A stretch of 11,817 nucleotides of DNA, from positions 256,418 through 268,234 of the forward strand of contig MU646758.1 in the NCBI GenBank assembly GCA_026770585.1, read 5' to 3'. The position numbers were made by a program, and so were the translations under genes. Shown piece by piece: positions 1 through 6,502 of this stretch; the stretch's first letter is position 1, and every line of letters starts with the position of its first letter. A model generated the notes under the pieces. It did not search any database, was not told the DNA's origin, and saw nothing but the letters and a program-made list of their open reading frames with translations. This DNA comes from Baffinella frigidus. Lineage: Eukaryota; Cryptophyceae; Cryptomonadales; Baffinellaceae.

Positions 1-90
1 GATCGTATTTTCTGTTAACTTTCACAACTAAAAGTGAACCATGCGTCAACTTTTCACTTAAAGTTGCGGGGGGGGGCAGGGCTGCTGAAC

Positions 91-476
91 AACGATCGGA
101 TCGTGCAAGAGTACGGCTTCGTCGAAGCAGGTCTAGCCGCGTGCTCCAACCCACGTTATGTAGCCGTTCTTCTTGACGATTTCTAGTACAGAACGTGAGG
201 AATTTAAGTCCGAAATGTACAGAATGCCGCCCTGAATCTGAGATAAATCGCACGCTTGCACGATGTGAACCTGAGATAAACAACGATCGGATCGTGTAGC
301 CGTTCTTCTAGACGATTTCTGACAGGACCTACACGACGTAAGGCAAATAAGCCCTAACTGTACAAAATGGCTCCAGTGCCGCCCTGAATCTGAGATATAT
401 CGTGCTCTTGCACGATCTGAATCTGAGATAAACAATGATCGGGTCGTGCAAGAGTACGGCTTCATCGAGGCAGGTC
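91..476. repeat. Three-copy direct repeat with palindromic heads
   Basis: A head sequence close to AACGATCGGATCGTG recurs at 91, 282 and about 434. The sequences following 161 and 297 are related (GTAGCCGTTCTTCT, then GACGATTTCT, then CCGCCCTGAATCTGAGATA). The heads at 91 and 434 both continue into CAAGAGTACGGCTTC. Each head is itself a palindrome (ACGATC-G-GATCGT), and a further inverted pair ATCGTGC/GCACGAT sits at 399-416. The 11-bp inverted pair AAATGGCTCCA / TGGAGCCATTT at 365-375 and 518-528 may mark an older foldback around it. The 165-codon open frame on the minus strand is made of this repeat and is not considered a gene. Confidence 0.75.
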
Positions 477-537
477 GCCACCCAAGACCCTTTGGGGGGG
501 TATTCCAAGGCCAAAGTTGGAGCCATTTGACCACGTC

Positions 538-690
538 CTCGCTTTGTTCCGGTTCAATTTGGTCTCGTAGGTAGAGTGCCCCCCCCGAAATTTCACAGGT
601 GGATTTCACCGGGGGGGGTCCAAAATTCACCTGTGAAATTTCCGGGGGGGCGCTCTATCTACGAGACCGAATTGGACTGGGACAGAGCTA
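538..690. mobile_element. Foldback MITE, family E copy 1
   Basis: Long inverted repeat. The left arm covers about 538-601 and the right arm 628-690, with about 26 bp between. The arms share GGTCTCGTAGGTAGAGTG, a C7-8/G7 tract and GAAATTTCACAGGTG. The right end GGGACAGAGCTA matches the terminus of E2 at 6877-7028, and the reverse complement of the E1 interior matches the E2 interior, so this is the same family in opposite orientation. The left terminus has decayed. It carries no protein-coding capacity. Confidence 0.85.
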
Positions 691-705
691 GAAGTCGTGC
701 GCGGA

Positions 706-831
706 CCACGCCAGATTGCTCGAGGGGGTTCGGCTCTTTCCGACCGTCCTATTTGACGGGGGTGACTTTTGAAAACCGCTGCAGTGAGGGGGAATTGACT
801 TTTGGCGACCCCTTCCAGGACTCTGGCGTGG
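706..831. mobile_element. Family K MITE, copy 1 (126 bp)
   Basis: The terminal inverted repeats CCACGCCAGA and TCTGGCGTGG (10 bp, perfect) delimit 126 bp. The same ends delimit exactly 126 bp at 4368-4493, and extended 14-bp ends delimit 254 bp at 7658-7911. The shared interior includes TGACTTTTGAAAACC, GAATTGACTTTTGGC and a small hairpin CCGTC-6nt-GACGG. Unlike the foldback families, most of the interior is not self-complementary. The open frame across it is not conserved as protein (see findings). Confidence 0.85.
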
Positions 832-1020
832 CGAGCGCCCGGAGAGGAGTGTGTGCTAGGGCTACGAAGGATTTTGGGGGCGCTGAGAGCCTGAGCTTCC
901 GATACCTTATCCGTAGGAACCCCCCCATGTCCCTACGGGTTGCCTACCGTAGGGTCGTAGGTCATATCGCTTAGGGGTCATTCAACATCCCTTCGGACTC
1001 CGCTGTGTGTGTTCCCTAGT
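832..1020. repeat. K1-flanking repeat (inverted copy at 7484-7657)
   Basis: Immediately downstream of K1, this stretch matches the reverse complement of 7484-7657 with only scattered substitutions and small indels. It begins CGAGCGCCCGGAGAGG and includes a CCTACCGTAGG palindrome at 943-953. GTGTGTGCTAGGG at 849-861 is echoed near 1003, as CCCTAGCACACAC is at 7485 and 7632 in the other copy. It may be part of a larger element containing K, or an older duplication of the K insertion site with flank. Confidence 0.8.
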
Positions 1021-1027
1021 TAGCGGT

Positions 1028-1100
1028 TTCATTTCATTACGAGGCCTAATGACATTTACTATGACCGAACTAATTCCCCCTTCCAGGACTCTGGCGTGGG
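1028..1100 (+). repeat. Family L copy 1 joined to a solo K end
   Basis: CATTTCATTACGAGGCCTAATG followed by ATTTACTATG and ACTAATT matches copies at 6062-6125 and 6325-6390. The heart is a small hairpin, CATTA and TAATG around GAGGCC. It continues at 1079 into CCCTTCCAGGACTCTGGCGTGG, which is the right end of a family K element. No matching left K end is seen nearby, so this is a truncated K joined to L. Confidence 0.7.
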
Positions 1101-1145
1101 TCTCCTCCGTGCACTGTTCCCCCTTTCAAGTTTCCACTGTCCACA

Positions 1146-1387
1146 TATTGTACTTTTCGGGTCAGCGCGGATTTTCTCGAGGTCGGGTCGGGGTGTCGGG
1201 AAATGAAAATCTCGATAATTGGTGCGTCCATCTCAAGTTTTATGCTATCTTATGCATTGATATGATGACAAGATGCACCCCCCACCCATGATATGTCACA
1301 AATACTAGAGCCCTTTTTCGATATTTTCGATTTTTCCCGACTCCCCGACCCCGACCCAAAATCCGCGCTGACCCGAAAAGTACAATA
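1146..1387. mobile_element. Foldback element G
   Basis: Arms at 1146-1214 and about 1318-1387. The outer 30 bp (TATTGTACTTTTCGGGTCAG, then CGCGGATTTT) is perfectly complementary. The inner arm is a degenerate G/C-rich stretch (GTCGGG repeats against CCCGAC repeats), and the left arm carries an extra CTCGAG. The roughly 100-bp centre is AT-rich with no clear coding content. No second copy is present in the window. Confidence 0.85.
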
Positions 1388-1504
1388 CTGTTGACCACTC
1401 CAGGAAGTTTCTGGTTCAGAAGTTTTTGAACACACGGTGCATTTTTGCCCCGCTCGCAAAATCCTACCGTATCCTATCGACTCTGAATCCTCCCACGGGG
1501 GCAA

Positions 1505-1748
1505 ATTGTCCCAACGACGTGAAGCAGCTCGTGATGCCCGCGACCAAAGACCTCCTCCCAGGGTTAATTCAATTACTCGGGAGTTCCCCGAATGCTCGAA
1601 AATTACTACACATTACCTCTGGACGTGACTGAAAGATCCAGGCGTGTAGTAATTTTCGTGCGATTTTCGTGGATCCGTGCAGAGTGCCCCAACGACGTGA
1701 AGCAGCTTGTCATGCCCGCGACCAAGGACCTCCTCCCGGGGTTCCCGT
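1505..1748 (+). repeat. Direct repeat flanking a small hairpin element
   Basis: CCAACGACGTGAAGCAGCT, then ATGCCCGCGACCAA and GACCTCCTCCC, occurs at about 1510-1562 and again at about 1688-1740 with very few substitutions. Between them lies a foldback at 1593-1661, so the block may have been duplicated around the insertion. The second copy leads directly into the complex repeat that starts at 1742. Confidence 0.75.
1593..1661. mobile_element. Small foldback with TTACTACAC arms
   Basis: CGAAAATTACTACACA at 1598-1613 pairs with CGTGTAGTAATTTTCG at 1644-1659 (15 of 16), and an inner pair TCTGGA/TCCAG sits nearer the loop. The same ATTACTACAC...GTGTAGTAAT core forms the inner stem of elements B2 (5829-6005) and F (7221-7346), which suggests a shared inner module under different outer arms. 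Confidence 0.7.
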
Positions 1749-2365
1749 TCGCCGGGATGGGCAAGGATGAGCAGGGCCTTTCAGCGTGCGGACCCCCACC
1801 CGCGCCCGGCCCGAGGATAGTAACGGTAAAAGTGGATTGTCCCGCGCCCGGACCGACAACACCATGTGTCAACGTAGATTGCAGGGCACGTCCGATTTGT
1901 ACCAGGAAAAAGCCGTACGGTTGCACCTTTTCGCCTTTGCAAACCGGGCGTGGAGAACATTCCTGGTACAAACCGGACTTACTATGTACTTTTAGCCGTA
2001 GTATAACCTCCTGCCGTGATTCCCGTTCGCCGGGATGGGCAAGGATGAGCAGGGCCTTTCAGCGTGCGGAACCCCACCCACGCCCGGACCGAGGATAGTA
2101 ACGGTAAACGTGGATTGTAGGGCACGTCCGATTTGTACCAGGGAAAACGATTAGGCCTTTTAGAACCACATTTACGCCTTTTAGAACCACATTTACGCCT
2201 TTTAGAACCACATTTACGCCTTTTAGAACCACGTTTACTTCTTGTAGAACCGGACGTGGAGAACATTCCTGGTACAAACCGGACTTACAATGTAGCCGTA
2301 GTGAGTTCCGGTTCGCCGGGATGGGCAAGCACGAGCAGGGCCCTTCAGCGTGCGGAACCCCACCT
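1742..2365 (+). repeat. Three-unit complex direct repeat with internal inverted repeats
   Basis: A unit starting CCCGTTCGCCGGGATGGGCA begins near 1743, 2021 and 2307 (spacing about 278 and 286 bp). It contains GAGCAGGGCC and TTCAGCGTGCGGA, then GAGGATAGTAACGGTAAA and a foldback in which TCCGATTTGTACCAGG pairs with CCTGGTACAAACCGGA (1891-1907 with 1961-1977; 2127-2143 with 2267-2283). The second unit holds a 21-bp minisatellite in its loop. The third is cut off at about 2365 by a T-rich tract. Open frames across it are repeat artefacts. Confidence 0.85.
2155..2254 (+). repeat. 21-bp minisatellite
   Basis: Four full units of GCCTTTTAGAACCACATTTAC (2155-2175, 2176-2196, 2197-2217, 2218-2238; the fourth has CACG for CACA), then a degraded fifth. 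Because 21 is a multiple of three, each frame gives a heptad-repeat peptide, but no gene context supports translation. The array sits in the loop of the foldback 2127-2283. Confidence 0.9.
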
Positions 2366-2480
2366 CGTTTTTTTTTTTGCTTCGGGACTTGCCTGTGAAG
2401 TTTTTTTTGGCGGCGCTAGTGCAATGAATGATGTTTGTTTCGCCGCGGCCAGTCCAATGAAAACGATTTTTGTTTCGCCG
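2361..2480 (+). repeat. T-rich spacer with short repeats
   Basis: A T13 run near 2367 and a T8 run near 2401 are separated by GC-rich sequence. A degenerate pair follows: GTGCAATGAATGATGTTTG then TTTCGCCG, and CCAATGAAAACGATTTTTG then TTTCGCCG. These look like diverged early units of the tandem array that follows. No gene is seen. Confidence 0.5.
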
Positions 2481-2806
2481 TCGGCAGTGCATCGAAATGG
2501 CATCTCTCTGTGGAGAATAAAACGGTCTCTCTCTCTCTTTCAGGCTCCTGGCCAGGGCAACAAAACGGTCTCTCTCTCTCTTTCAGGCGCCTGGCCAGTA
2601 CAATAAAATGGCGTCTCTCTCTCAGGTTGCTGGCCAGTGCAATAAAAAGGCGTCTCTCTGCAGACTGCTGGCCCTGGCCAGTGCAATAAAATCAAGTCTC
2701 TCTTTCAGACGCCTGGCCACTGCAACAAAATGGCGTCTCTCTGCATGCTGCTGGCCCTGGCCAGTGCCATAAAATCAAGTCTCTCTTTCAGACTGCTGGC
2801 GGGCTT
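2480..2806 (+). repeat. 39-44-bp tandem array with serial acceptor-like sites
   Basis: Units contain AATAAAA, a TCTCTCT pyrimidine run, CAG or a close variant, and a G/C box such as GCTGGCCAGTGCA. AATAAAA-like starts fall at 2516, 2559, 2602, 2641, 2685, 2724 and 2768 (spacing 43, 43, 39, 44, 39, 44). The last units form an 83-bp higher-order pair (2641-2723 and 2724-2806). Several units carry TCTCTTTCAG or a similar motif, which resembles a eukaryotic 3' splice site, beside an AATAAA-like hexamer. No exon can be assigned, so this is annotated as a repeat. Confidence 0.85.
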
Positions 2807-3455
2807 CAGCACTTCGGGCAGAAGAAGACGATTAATCCTATCCCCACATGTTTGGCCCATACTTTCCCTAAACCTCTACCAGCACCAGGGTGCCCAAACG
2901 GGAGTCAACACTTGTCAGCCGGTTTTTCGGTCGGGAAATTATGGGAAGGCGGATTTTGCCGGCATGCAATGAAGTGGTGTCTTTCAGGCTGCTGACCAGT
3001 GCAATAAAATGGCGTGTCTCTGCGGAGAATACAATGGAGTCTCTCTTTCAGGCTGCTGGCGGGGTTCAGCACTTCGGGCAGAAGAAGATGAGAAGCTCCT
3101 CCCGACCCTCGTGGCCCGCTGTGTGTGGGGGTGGCTTGCGGGCCTAAAATAGCATATCTATCCTCATCGTCGGCGTTCAAAGCCCAAAAGACTCCTAATG
3201 GAGTCTTCTCTTGCAGGCTGCTGGCGGGGTTCAGCACTTCCGCAGAACAGAAGAGGACGAGGAGCTCCTCTCGACCCTCCCAATTTCGGCGGCAAAGAGC
3301 TCCAATTCCCAAAAAGTTTGGCGTGTTTCCCGGGTAGAATCAACTTTACTCCTAGATCGTGTAGTAAAGTGGTCTCTCTCTCTTGCAGACTGCTGGCGGG
3401 GTTCAGCACGTCGGCAGAAGAAGATGAGAAGCTCCTCCCGACCCTCCAAGGCAAG
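2779..3455 (+). repeat. About 165-172-bp direct repeat, four copies
   Basis: A segment reading TCTCTYTTNCAG, then CTGCTGGCGGGNTTCAGCAC, then CAGAAGAAGATGAGAAGCTC and CCGACCCTC recurs with CAG ending at 2790, 3051, 3216 and 3388. The first copy breaks away after GAAGAAGA; the third has small insertions. After the CAG, one frame of the 3051 and 3388 copies reads EEDEKLLPTL and the 3216 copy reads EEDEELLSTL, but different indels put it in different contexts. Short hairpins GACTCC-TAAT-GGAGTC (3189-3204) and ACTTTACT/AGTAAAGT (3343-3370) lie between copies. GCCCGCTGTGTGTGGGGGTG near 3113 recurs diverged at 5695. Confidence 0.8.
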
Positions 3456-3468
3456 ATGCGGATAGCCG

Positions 3469-3895
3469 TTTCTTTCCGCCTCGAGAAGAAGAGGTCCAGT
3501 CCACACCGAATCCGGATATTTTGTAAAAGTCAACCCCCCCACAAATCTGTCAACTTTAGAAACGAGATACACCATCGGTGTACTTCGATTTTCGATTTTC
3601 GCCCTGAGTTGACTAATACAAAAACTTCGCCCTAGCAGTGCAGGCCTGACCACTTCACACGGTGGACTGCTGACCTTTCACCAAAAGTCAACTTGCCCTG
3701 ACGCAAGTAACTGCCGTCTCCTTCCGCCTCGAGAAAAAGAGGTCCAGGCCTGACCACTTAGCAGCCACCGGGGGCTTCACGGATACAGTCCATCCAATCG
3801 ATTTGTACTAGAATCTTATCCATTGCCCTCGAGAAGAAGAGGTCCAGGCCTGACCACTTCACACGGTGGACTGCTGACCTTTCATCAAAAGTCCG
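3469..3895 (+). repeat. Shuffled two-module repeat
   Basis: Module one, CCTCGAGAAGAAGAGGTCCA or a close variant, occurs at about 3479, 3727 and 3828. Module two, GGCCTGACCACTTCACACGG then TGGACTGCTGACCTTTCA, occurs at about 3642 and 3848, with a short form (GGCCTGACCACTTAGCAG) at 3747. The modules appear joined or alone, so they are recombined blocks. Also here: a small palindrome TACACC-ATC-GGTGTA at 3569-3583 and a CGATTTT tandem near 3587. The short open frame starting at 3823 merely crosses a module and the B1 arm. Confidence 0.75.
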
Positions 3896-3916
3896 TCCTG
3901 AGCCACCCAGCGGGTT

Positions 3917-4097
3917 GCGAAGGGATTTCATCCGGACGAGTATTCATAATGAATACGATTTCGGGGATCTCCGATTCAATGTTGGTGTATCTTGAGGCTC
4001 TAAATGAAGTCTAGATAGACGACTGTCTTATTTATACCCCTTAAGATATACCAAAATTGTATTCATTATGCATACTCGGCGGGATTAGATTTCATGA
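3917..4097. mobile_element. Foldback MITE, family B copy 1
   Basis: The left arm GATTTCATCCGGACGAGTAT, then TCATAATGAATACGATTT (3924-3961), pairs with 4053-4093. A second inner stem is TTGGTGTATCTTGAGG with CCTTAAGATATACCAA. The subterminal part of each arm is itself nearly palindromic (GTATTCATAATGAATAC). B2 at 5829-6005 shares the outer arm and the adjoining GGATCTCCGAT. The centre is AT-rich and non-coding. Confidence 0.9.
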
Positions 4098-4136
4098 AGA
4101 CCTCTCTGCGAGCGAAACACCACGCTTGGCAGAAGT

Positions 4137-4336
4137 TTAATAGTTTCCAACGCCTTCGCGAAGCAATAATGGCTCCAAGCCCCGTACAAATTTTGTATGG
4201 GACACGACCATGGACACGACCGTGAAGTCGTTTAAATGTCCTTTAAGGGTATTTTAGAGTCTTGTCCAATGTTTGGTACAAAATTTGTACCAGGGCTTGG
4301 AGCCATTACTGCTTCGCGATGGCGTTGTGAACTATG
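4137..4336. mobile_element. Foldback element H
   Basis: Left arm at about 4137-4197 and right arm 4277-4336, complementary over more than 50 bp. The arms include AACGCC, TCGCGAAGCA and TAATGGCTCCAAGCCC, then GTACAAATTTTGTA, which is a palindrome within the arm. The loop holds a short tandem GGACACGACC. Related AATGGCTCCA sequence appears near 365. No coding content. Confidence 0.9.
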
Positions 4337-4367
4337 AAGTTGGTGGTTTGTACTGACACATCTCCTT

Positions 4368-4493
4368 CCACGCCAGACTGGAGGAAGGGGGAAAATATTT
4401 TAAACCGTATGTGGGTACGGTATTGACTTTTGAAAACCATTGCCCTTGAGGAAAAATTGACTTTTGGCAACCCCTTCGAAGACTCTGGCGTGG
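4368..4493. mobile_element. Family K MITE, copy 3 (126 bp)
   Basis: Bounded by CCACGCCAGA and TCTGGCGTGG, with exactly the 126-bp length of K1. Its interior aligns with K1 through TTGACTTTTGAAAACC and AATTGACTTTTGGC. The small stem here is CCGTA-6nt-TACGG. It lacks the roughly 190-bp flank shared by K1 and K2, which supports 126 bp as the mobile unit. The nearby sequence CCTGGTTCCGGAGGCAGTCA at 4511, then GATCTGAACA, recurs as a near-identical direct repeat at 4919-4950. Confidence 0.85.
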
Positions 4494-4542
4494 TTCGGGG
4501 ATGGTTCCTTCCTGGTTCCGGAGGCAGTCAGATCTGAACACC

Positions 4543-4700
4543 GCTCTTATCTCAGAAAACGAGTTCTAAAACTCGTTTTCTTAAGTCAATTCCTCTACAA
4601 AATTGTCAACTTATGCGGAGAGTAAAGAATAAGTTGACGAATTTGTAGCGGGGTTGACTTAAGAAAACGAGTTTTAGAACTCGTTTTCTGAGATAAGCTC
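4543..4700. mobile_element. Foldback element I with nested hairpins
   Basis: Arms of about 70 bp (4543-4612 and 4630-4699) are nearly identical in reverse complement, with a loop of about 17 bp. Each arm carries its own perfect hairpin GAAAACGAGTT-CTAA-AACTCGTTTTC or its complement, so the element can form one long stem or a stem with two side hairpins. The loop ends carry GTCAACTT/AAGTTGAC and the arm also contains CTTAAGTCAA/TTGACTTAAG. No second copy in the window. Confidence 0.92.
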
Positions 4701-4773
4701 TACAGTGCCTTCCTCTCAGACTGGCTAGCCTTCGTAGCCCACCGAGTGGGTAGTGCTCAGCCTGGAGGGTGGT

Positions 4774-4900
4774 GTAGGAGGTGGAGTTAGAATCCATCCG
4801 GAAAATGCTCGTATGAGCGGCGGACACGGGGTACAGTAAGTGGCACAATGCGCAGCATGTGCTGACGCTGGTTGTTCGGCAATAAATTATCAATCTCTCT
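4774..4900 (-). repeat. Dispersed repeat M copy 1 (inverted copy at 9209-9340)
   Basis: On the minus strand this reads AGAGAGATTGATAATTTATT through CACCTCCTAC and matches 9209-9340 on the plus strand with few differences, including a 5-bp insertion in the latter. One frame gives the same 28-residue peptide in both copies (CCALCHLLYP...NSTSY), with two silent differences. The 5-bp indel breaks the frame upstream, and sequence after the shared block is unrelated. A gene or transposon fragment cannot be excluded, but no family was recognised. Confidence 0.75.
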
Positions 4901-4970
4901 GGAGGGTTGTGTTCATGCCTGGTTCTGAGGCAGTCAGATCTGAACAACCTGCCGGTCCCCGCCTTCAAGT

Positions 4971-5136
4971 TCATAGGGTAACGGACTAAAAAGGGAGTAG
5001 TTAGGCATATGGCATTGCCTAGGACCTCCTACCGTAGGCCGAGACTTTTTGGTCCTAGGATCCCTCGGCCTACGGTAGGAGGTCCTAGGCAATGCCGTAT
5101 GCCTAACTACCCCATTTTCAGGACGTTAGCCTATGA
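4971..5136. mobile_element. Foldback MITE, family C copy 1
   Basis: Left arm 4971-5043 and right arm 5064-5136 flank a loop of about 20 bp (ACTTTTTGGTCCTAGGATCC). The inner arm, GGCATTGCCTAGGACCTCCT then ACCGTAGGCCGAG, is almost perfectly paired and contains the CCTACCGTAGG palindrome. Ends are TA-GGGTAACG and TTAGCC-TA. A second complete copy is at 11365-11525 and a half copy at 11275-11327. The outer 30 bp of the left arm has drifted more than the right. Confidence 0.93.
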
Positions 5137-5388
5137 AAGTCGATCACGCCCGCCACCAGCGCCCCTTACCAAACCACCCTGGAGGGGACTTGCGGCCAAT
5201 CCCGAATAACCCTTTATTGCAAAAGTTGACATGATGTATCCCACTAAAATACATATTAGACCTTTTTGTACCAGATCCATTCATCACGGGGCAGCCGCAT
5301 TGTGGCGCCATCTCCAAGGGGAGTTGACTTAAGAATGCTCAAAATACCATAACGTTCCATCCAGGATGGCAGCGGACTAACACGGGCA
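5137..5388. other. Intervening sequence, no gene assigned
   Basis: No foldback, RNA gene or convincing coding frame was found here. A 36-codon frame from the ATG at 5134 to TGA near 5234 has only modest third-position bias and is not called. AAGTTGAC near 5224 and AGTTGACTTAAGAATGC near 5321 belong to the dispersed GTTGAC motif seen throughout the window. Confidence 0.5.
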
Positions 5389-5550
5389 TACCGTAACACA
5401 TACTTACCCTCGACACATACTCCTTCGGCCGGCCCCCGATTTCCCCCTGCAAGGAAGTATGCCTGAAGGGTGGACACCATAACGCATGCCTACCCTCCAC
5501 ACGTACTCAATTAGTCCGGCCCCGACGGGTATGTGTTAGGGTAGGTCCAC
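5389..5550. repeat. Two direct copies and one inverted copy of a CATAC-rich repeat
   Basis: TAACACATACTTACCCTCGA then CACATACTC and CGGCC (about 5393-5436) is repeated at about 5480-5523 as TAACGCATGCCTACCCTCCA then CACGTACTC and CCGGCCCC. GTATGTGTTAGGGTAGGTCC at about 5529-5548 is an inverted third copy of the first part. The open frame on the minus strand across it is a repeat artefact. Confidence 0.65.
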
Positions 5551-5828
5551 TGTAACAAGGGCATTTGTGGATAACCCGTACGTGGACAACCCATCAGACC
5601 CTACGGTAGGACATCGTCTGGGCATAGGGTTGTTCCTACGGACATGCTCACCGATTATTGGTCTTGGTGGCTCAGCCAACAAGAATCCCTTGGTAGCCCG
5701 CTGTGTTTGGGGGTGGCGTGCGAGCCCGTCCCAGCGCTCCTCCTCTTTGACGCTCCCTCCTTGCTGTCCCGAGGCGGGCCCATCCCAGGCGGGCCCGTGT
5801 GGCGTTCTCCCCTCGATACCCTGAGGCG
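5551..5828 (+). other. Unassigned stretch with an open but unsupported frame
   Basis: A CCTACGGTAGG palindrome lies at 5600-5610. Block 5695-5726 is a diverged copy of 3113-3144. AGGCGGGCCC occurs twice 15 bp apart near 5771-5796. The frame from ATG 5644 stays open to 5913 with moderate third-position G/C, but it contains dispersed repeats and runs into foldback B2, and its product has no recognised domain. It is not called as a gene. Confidence 0.4.
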
Positions 5829-6005
5829 ATCTAATCGCGGCGAGTATTTTAACAAAATACGATTTCAGGGATCTCCGATCCGATTTGCAACGAAATTTAC
5901 TACACAGGCTTGACCATTTTTAAAAGTACAGACAAATCGTGTGGTAATTTCGCTGAAAATATTTTACAAATCGTATTTTGTCAAAATACTCGTCCGGATG
6001 AGATC
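5829..6005. mobile_element. Foldback MITE, family B copy 2
   Basis: Outer arms 5841-5865 and 5968-5992 pair with one mismatch (CGAGTATTTTAACAAAATAC then GATTT). Weaker pairing extends to GATCT at 5829 and AGATC at 6005. The inner stem is CGAAATTTACTACACA with GTGTGGTAATTTCG, the same inner module as elements at 1593 and 7221. GATTTCAGGGATCTCCGAT is shared with B1. Confidence 0.9.
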
Positions 6006-6034
6006 CTGTCCTTTCTCACGTTGTGACGCTCGTT

Positions 6035-6125
6035 GCGACGGATGCAGGGCGATCTAGCGCGTGCATTCATTTAATTAGGAGGCCTAATTGAATTTACTAT
6101 GCCCTCACTAATTTCTCCTATGCAA
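6035..6125 (+). repeat. Family L copy 2
   Basis: GATGCAGGGCGATCT, then CATTCATTTAATTAGGAGGC and CTAATTGAATTTACTATGCC, then CTCACTAATTTCTCCTATGC, matches the block at 6300-6390 closely and 1028-1078 more weakly. The core is an AT stem TTAATTAGG / CCTAATTGAA around a short G-rich loop. L2 and L3 bracket the hairpin at 6159-6280. Confidence 0.8.
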
Positions 6126-6158
6126 CCTCCTATTGAAATGGAACTGATTTTGTGCGCT

Positions 6159-6280
6159 TCGGTCAGACAGGTAGCGAGCCTCGGCCATGGGCCAGGTCGC
6201 GAGCCTCTAGTTGACTGATGTGAAGGGTCAATGAACGAACGACCTGGCCCATGGCCGAGGCTCGCTACCTGTCTGACCGA
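6159..6280. mobile_element. Foldback element J with perfect 41-bp arms
   Basis: 6159-6199 and 6240-6280 are exact reverse complements over 41 bp (GGTCAGACAGGTAGCGAGCC then TCGGCCATGGGCCAGGTCG). The loop of 40 bp includes TAGTTGACTG. No mismatch has accumulated, unlike nearly every other foldback here, so it is either recent or maintained by conversion. It sits between two direct copies of repeat L. No TA-flanked terminus could be fixed. Confidence 0.9.
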
Positions 6281-6299
6281 GGCTCACAGATTTCCTCTC

Positions 6300-6390
6300 C
6301 TGACGCAGGGCGGTCGCGCGCTCGTATTCATTTAATTAGGGGGCCTAATTAAATTTACTATGCCCTAACTAATTTCTCCTATGCAACATC
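6300..6390 (+). repeat. Family L copy 3
   Basis: Contains a perfect 10-bp stem TTTAATTAGG-GGG-CCTAATTAAA at 6331-6353, followed by TTTACTATGCCCTAACTAAT then TTCTCCTATGCAAC. It is preceded by GACGCAGGGCGGTCGCGCGC, parallel to the sequence before L2. After it, CAGGGCGATTGCGCG at 6391 echoes that preceding segment, so a junction is repeated three times in this region. Confidence 0.8.
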
Positions 6391-6429
6391 CAGGGCGATT
6401 GCGCGCGCGCTCGCGCAGCTCTCGGGAGG

Positions 6430-6462
6430 CGCTGTCGGCACCCTCGACTTCTCGGATTAACC
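6430..6462 (+). repeat. First (short) copy of the CTTCTCGGATTA repeat
   Basis: CGCTGTCGGCACCCTCGACT then TCTCGGATTAAC aligns, with gaps, to repeats at 6771-6842 and 7033-7097. One frame, 6395-6460, gives 21 codons ending TAA with 17 third positions G or C, after an AG at 6392-6393. It could be a terminal exon, but the repeat relationship leaves this unresolved. Confidence 0.45.
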
Positions 6463-6502
6463 TGCGTCTTCATTCCCCGCACGCCAGTGATCAAAAAGTC
6501 TA

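Noticed and set aside
91-476. CRISPR array
   Set aside because: Only three unevenly spaced, diverged copies with related intervening sequence; no unique spacers of constant length.
133-630. Longest minus-strand frame near the left edge, 165 codons
   Set aside because: It runs across the three-copy direct repeat and the E1 arm, with repeated peptide segments matching the DNA repeats and no recognisable domain.
2641-2806. CRISPR-like or protein-coding tandem repeat
   Set aside because: Units are contiguous, vary from 39 to 44 bp and change frame from unit to unit, as in a satellite.
5644-5913. 89-codon frame with moderate third-position G/C
   Set aside because: It includes a repeat shared with 3113-3144 and a 15-bp-spaced tandem, and runs into the arm of foldback B2; composition alone explains the bias.
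6395-6460. Possible terminal exon ending LDFSD, after an AG
   Set aside because: 17 of 21 third positions are G/C, but the 3' part belongs to a repeat present three times with frame-breaking differences, so evidence is insufficient.
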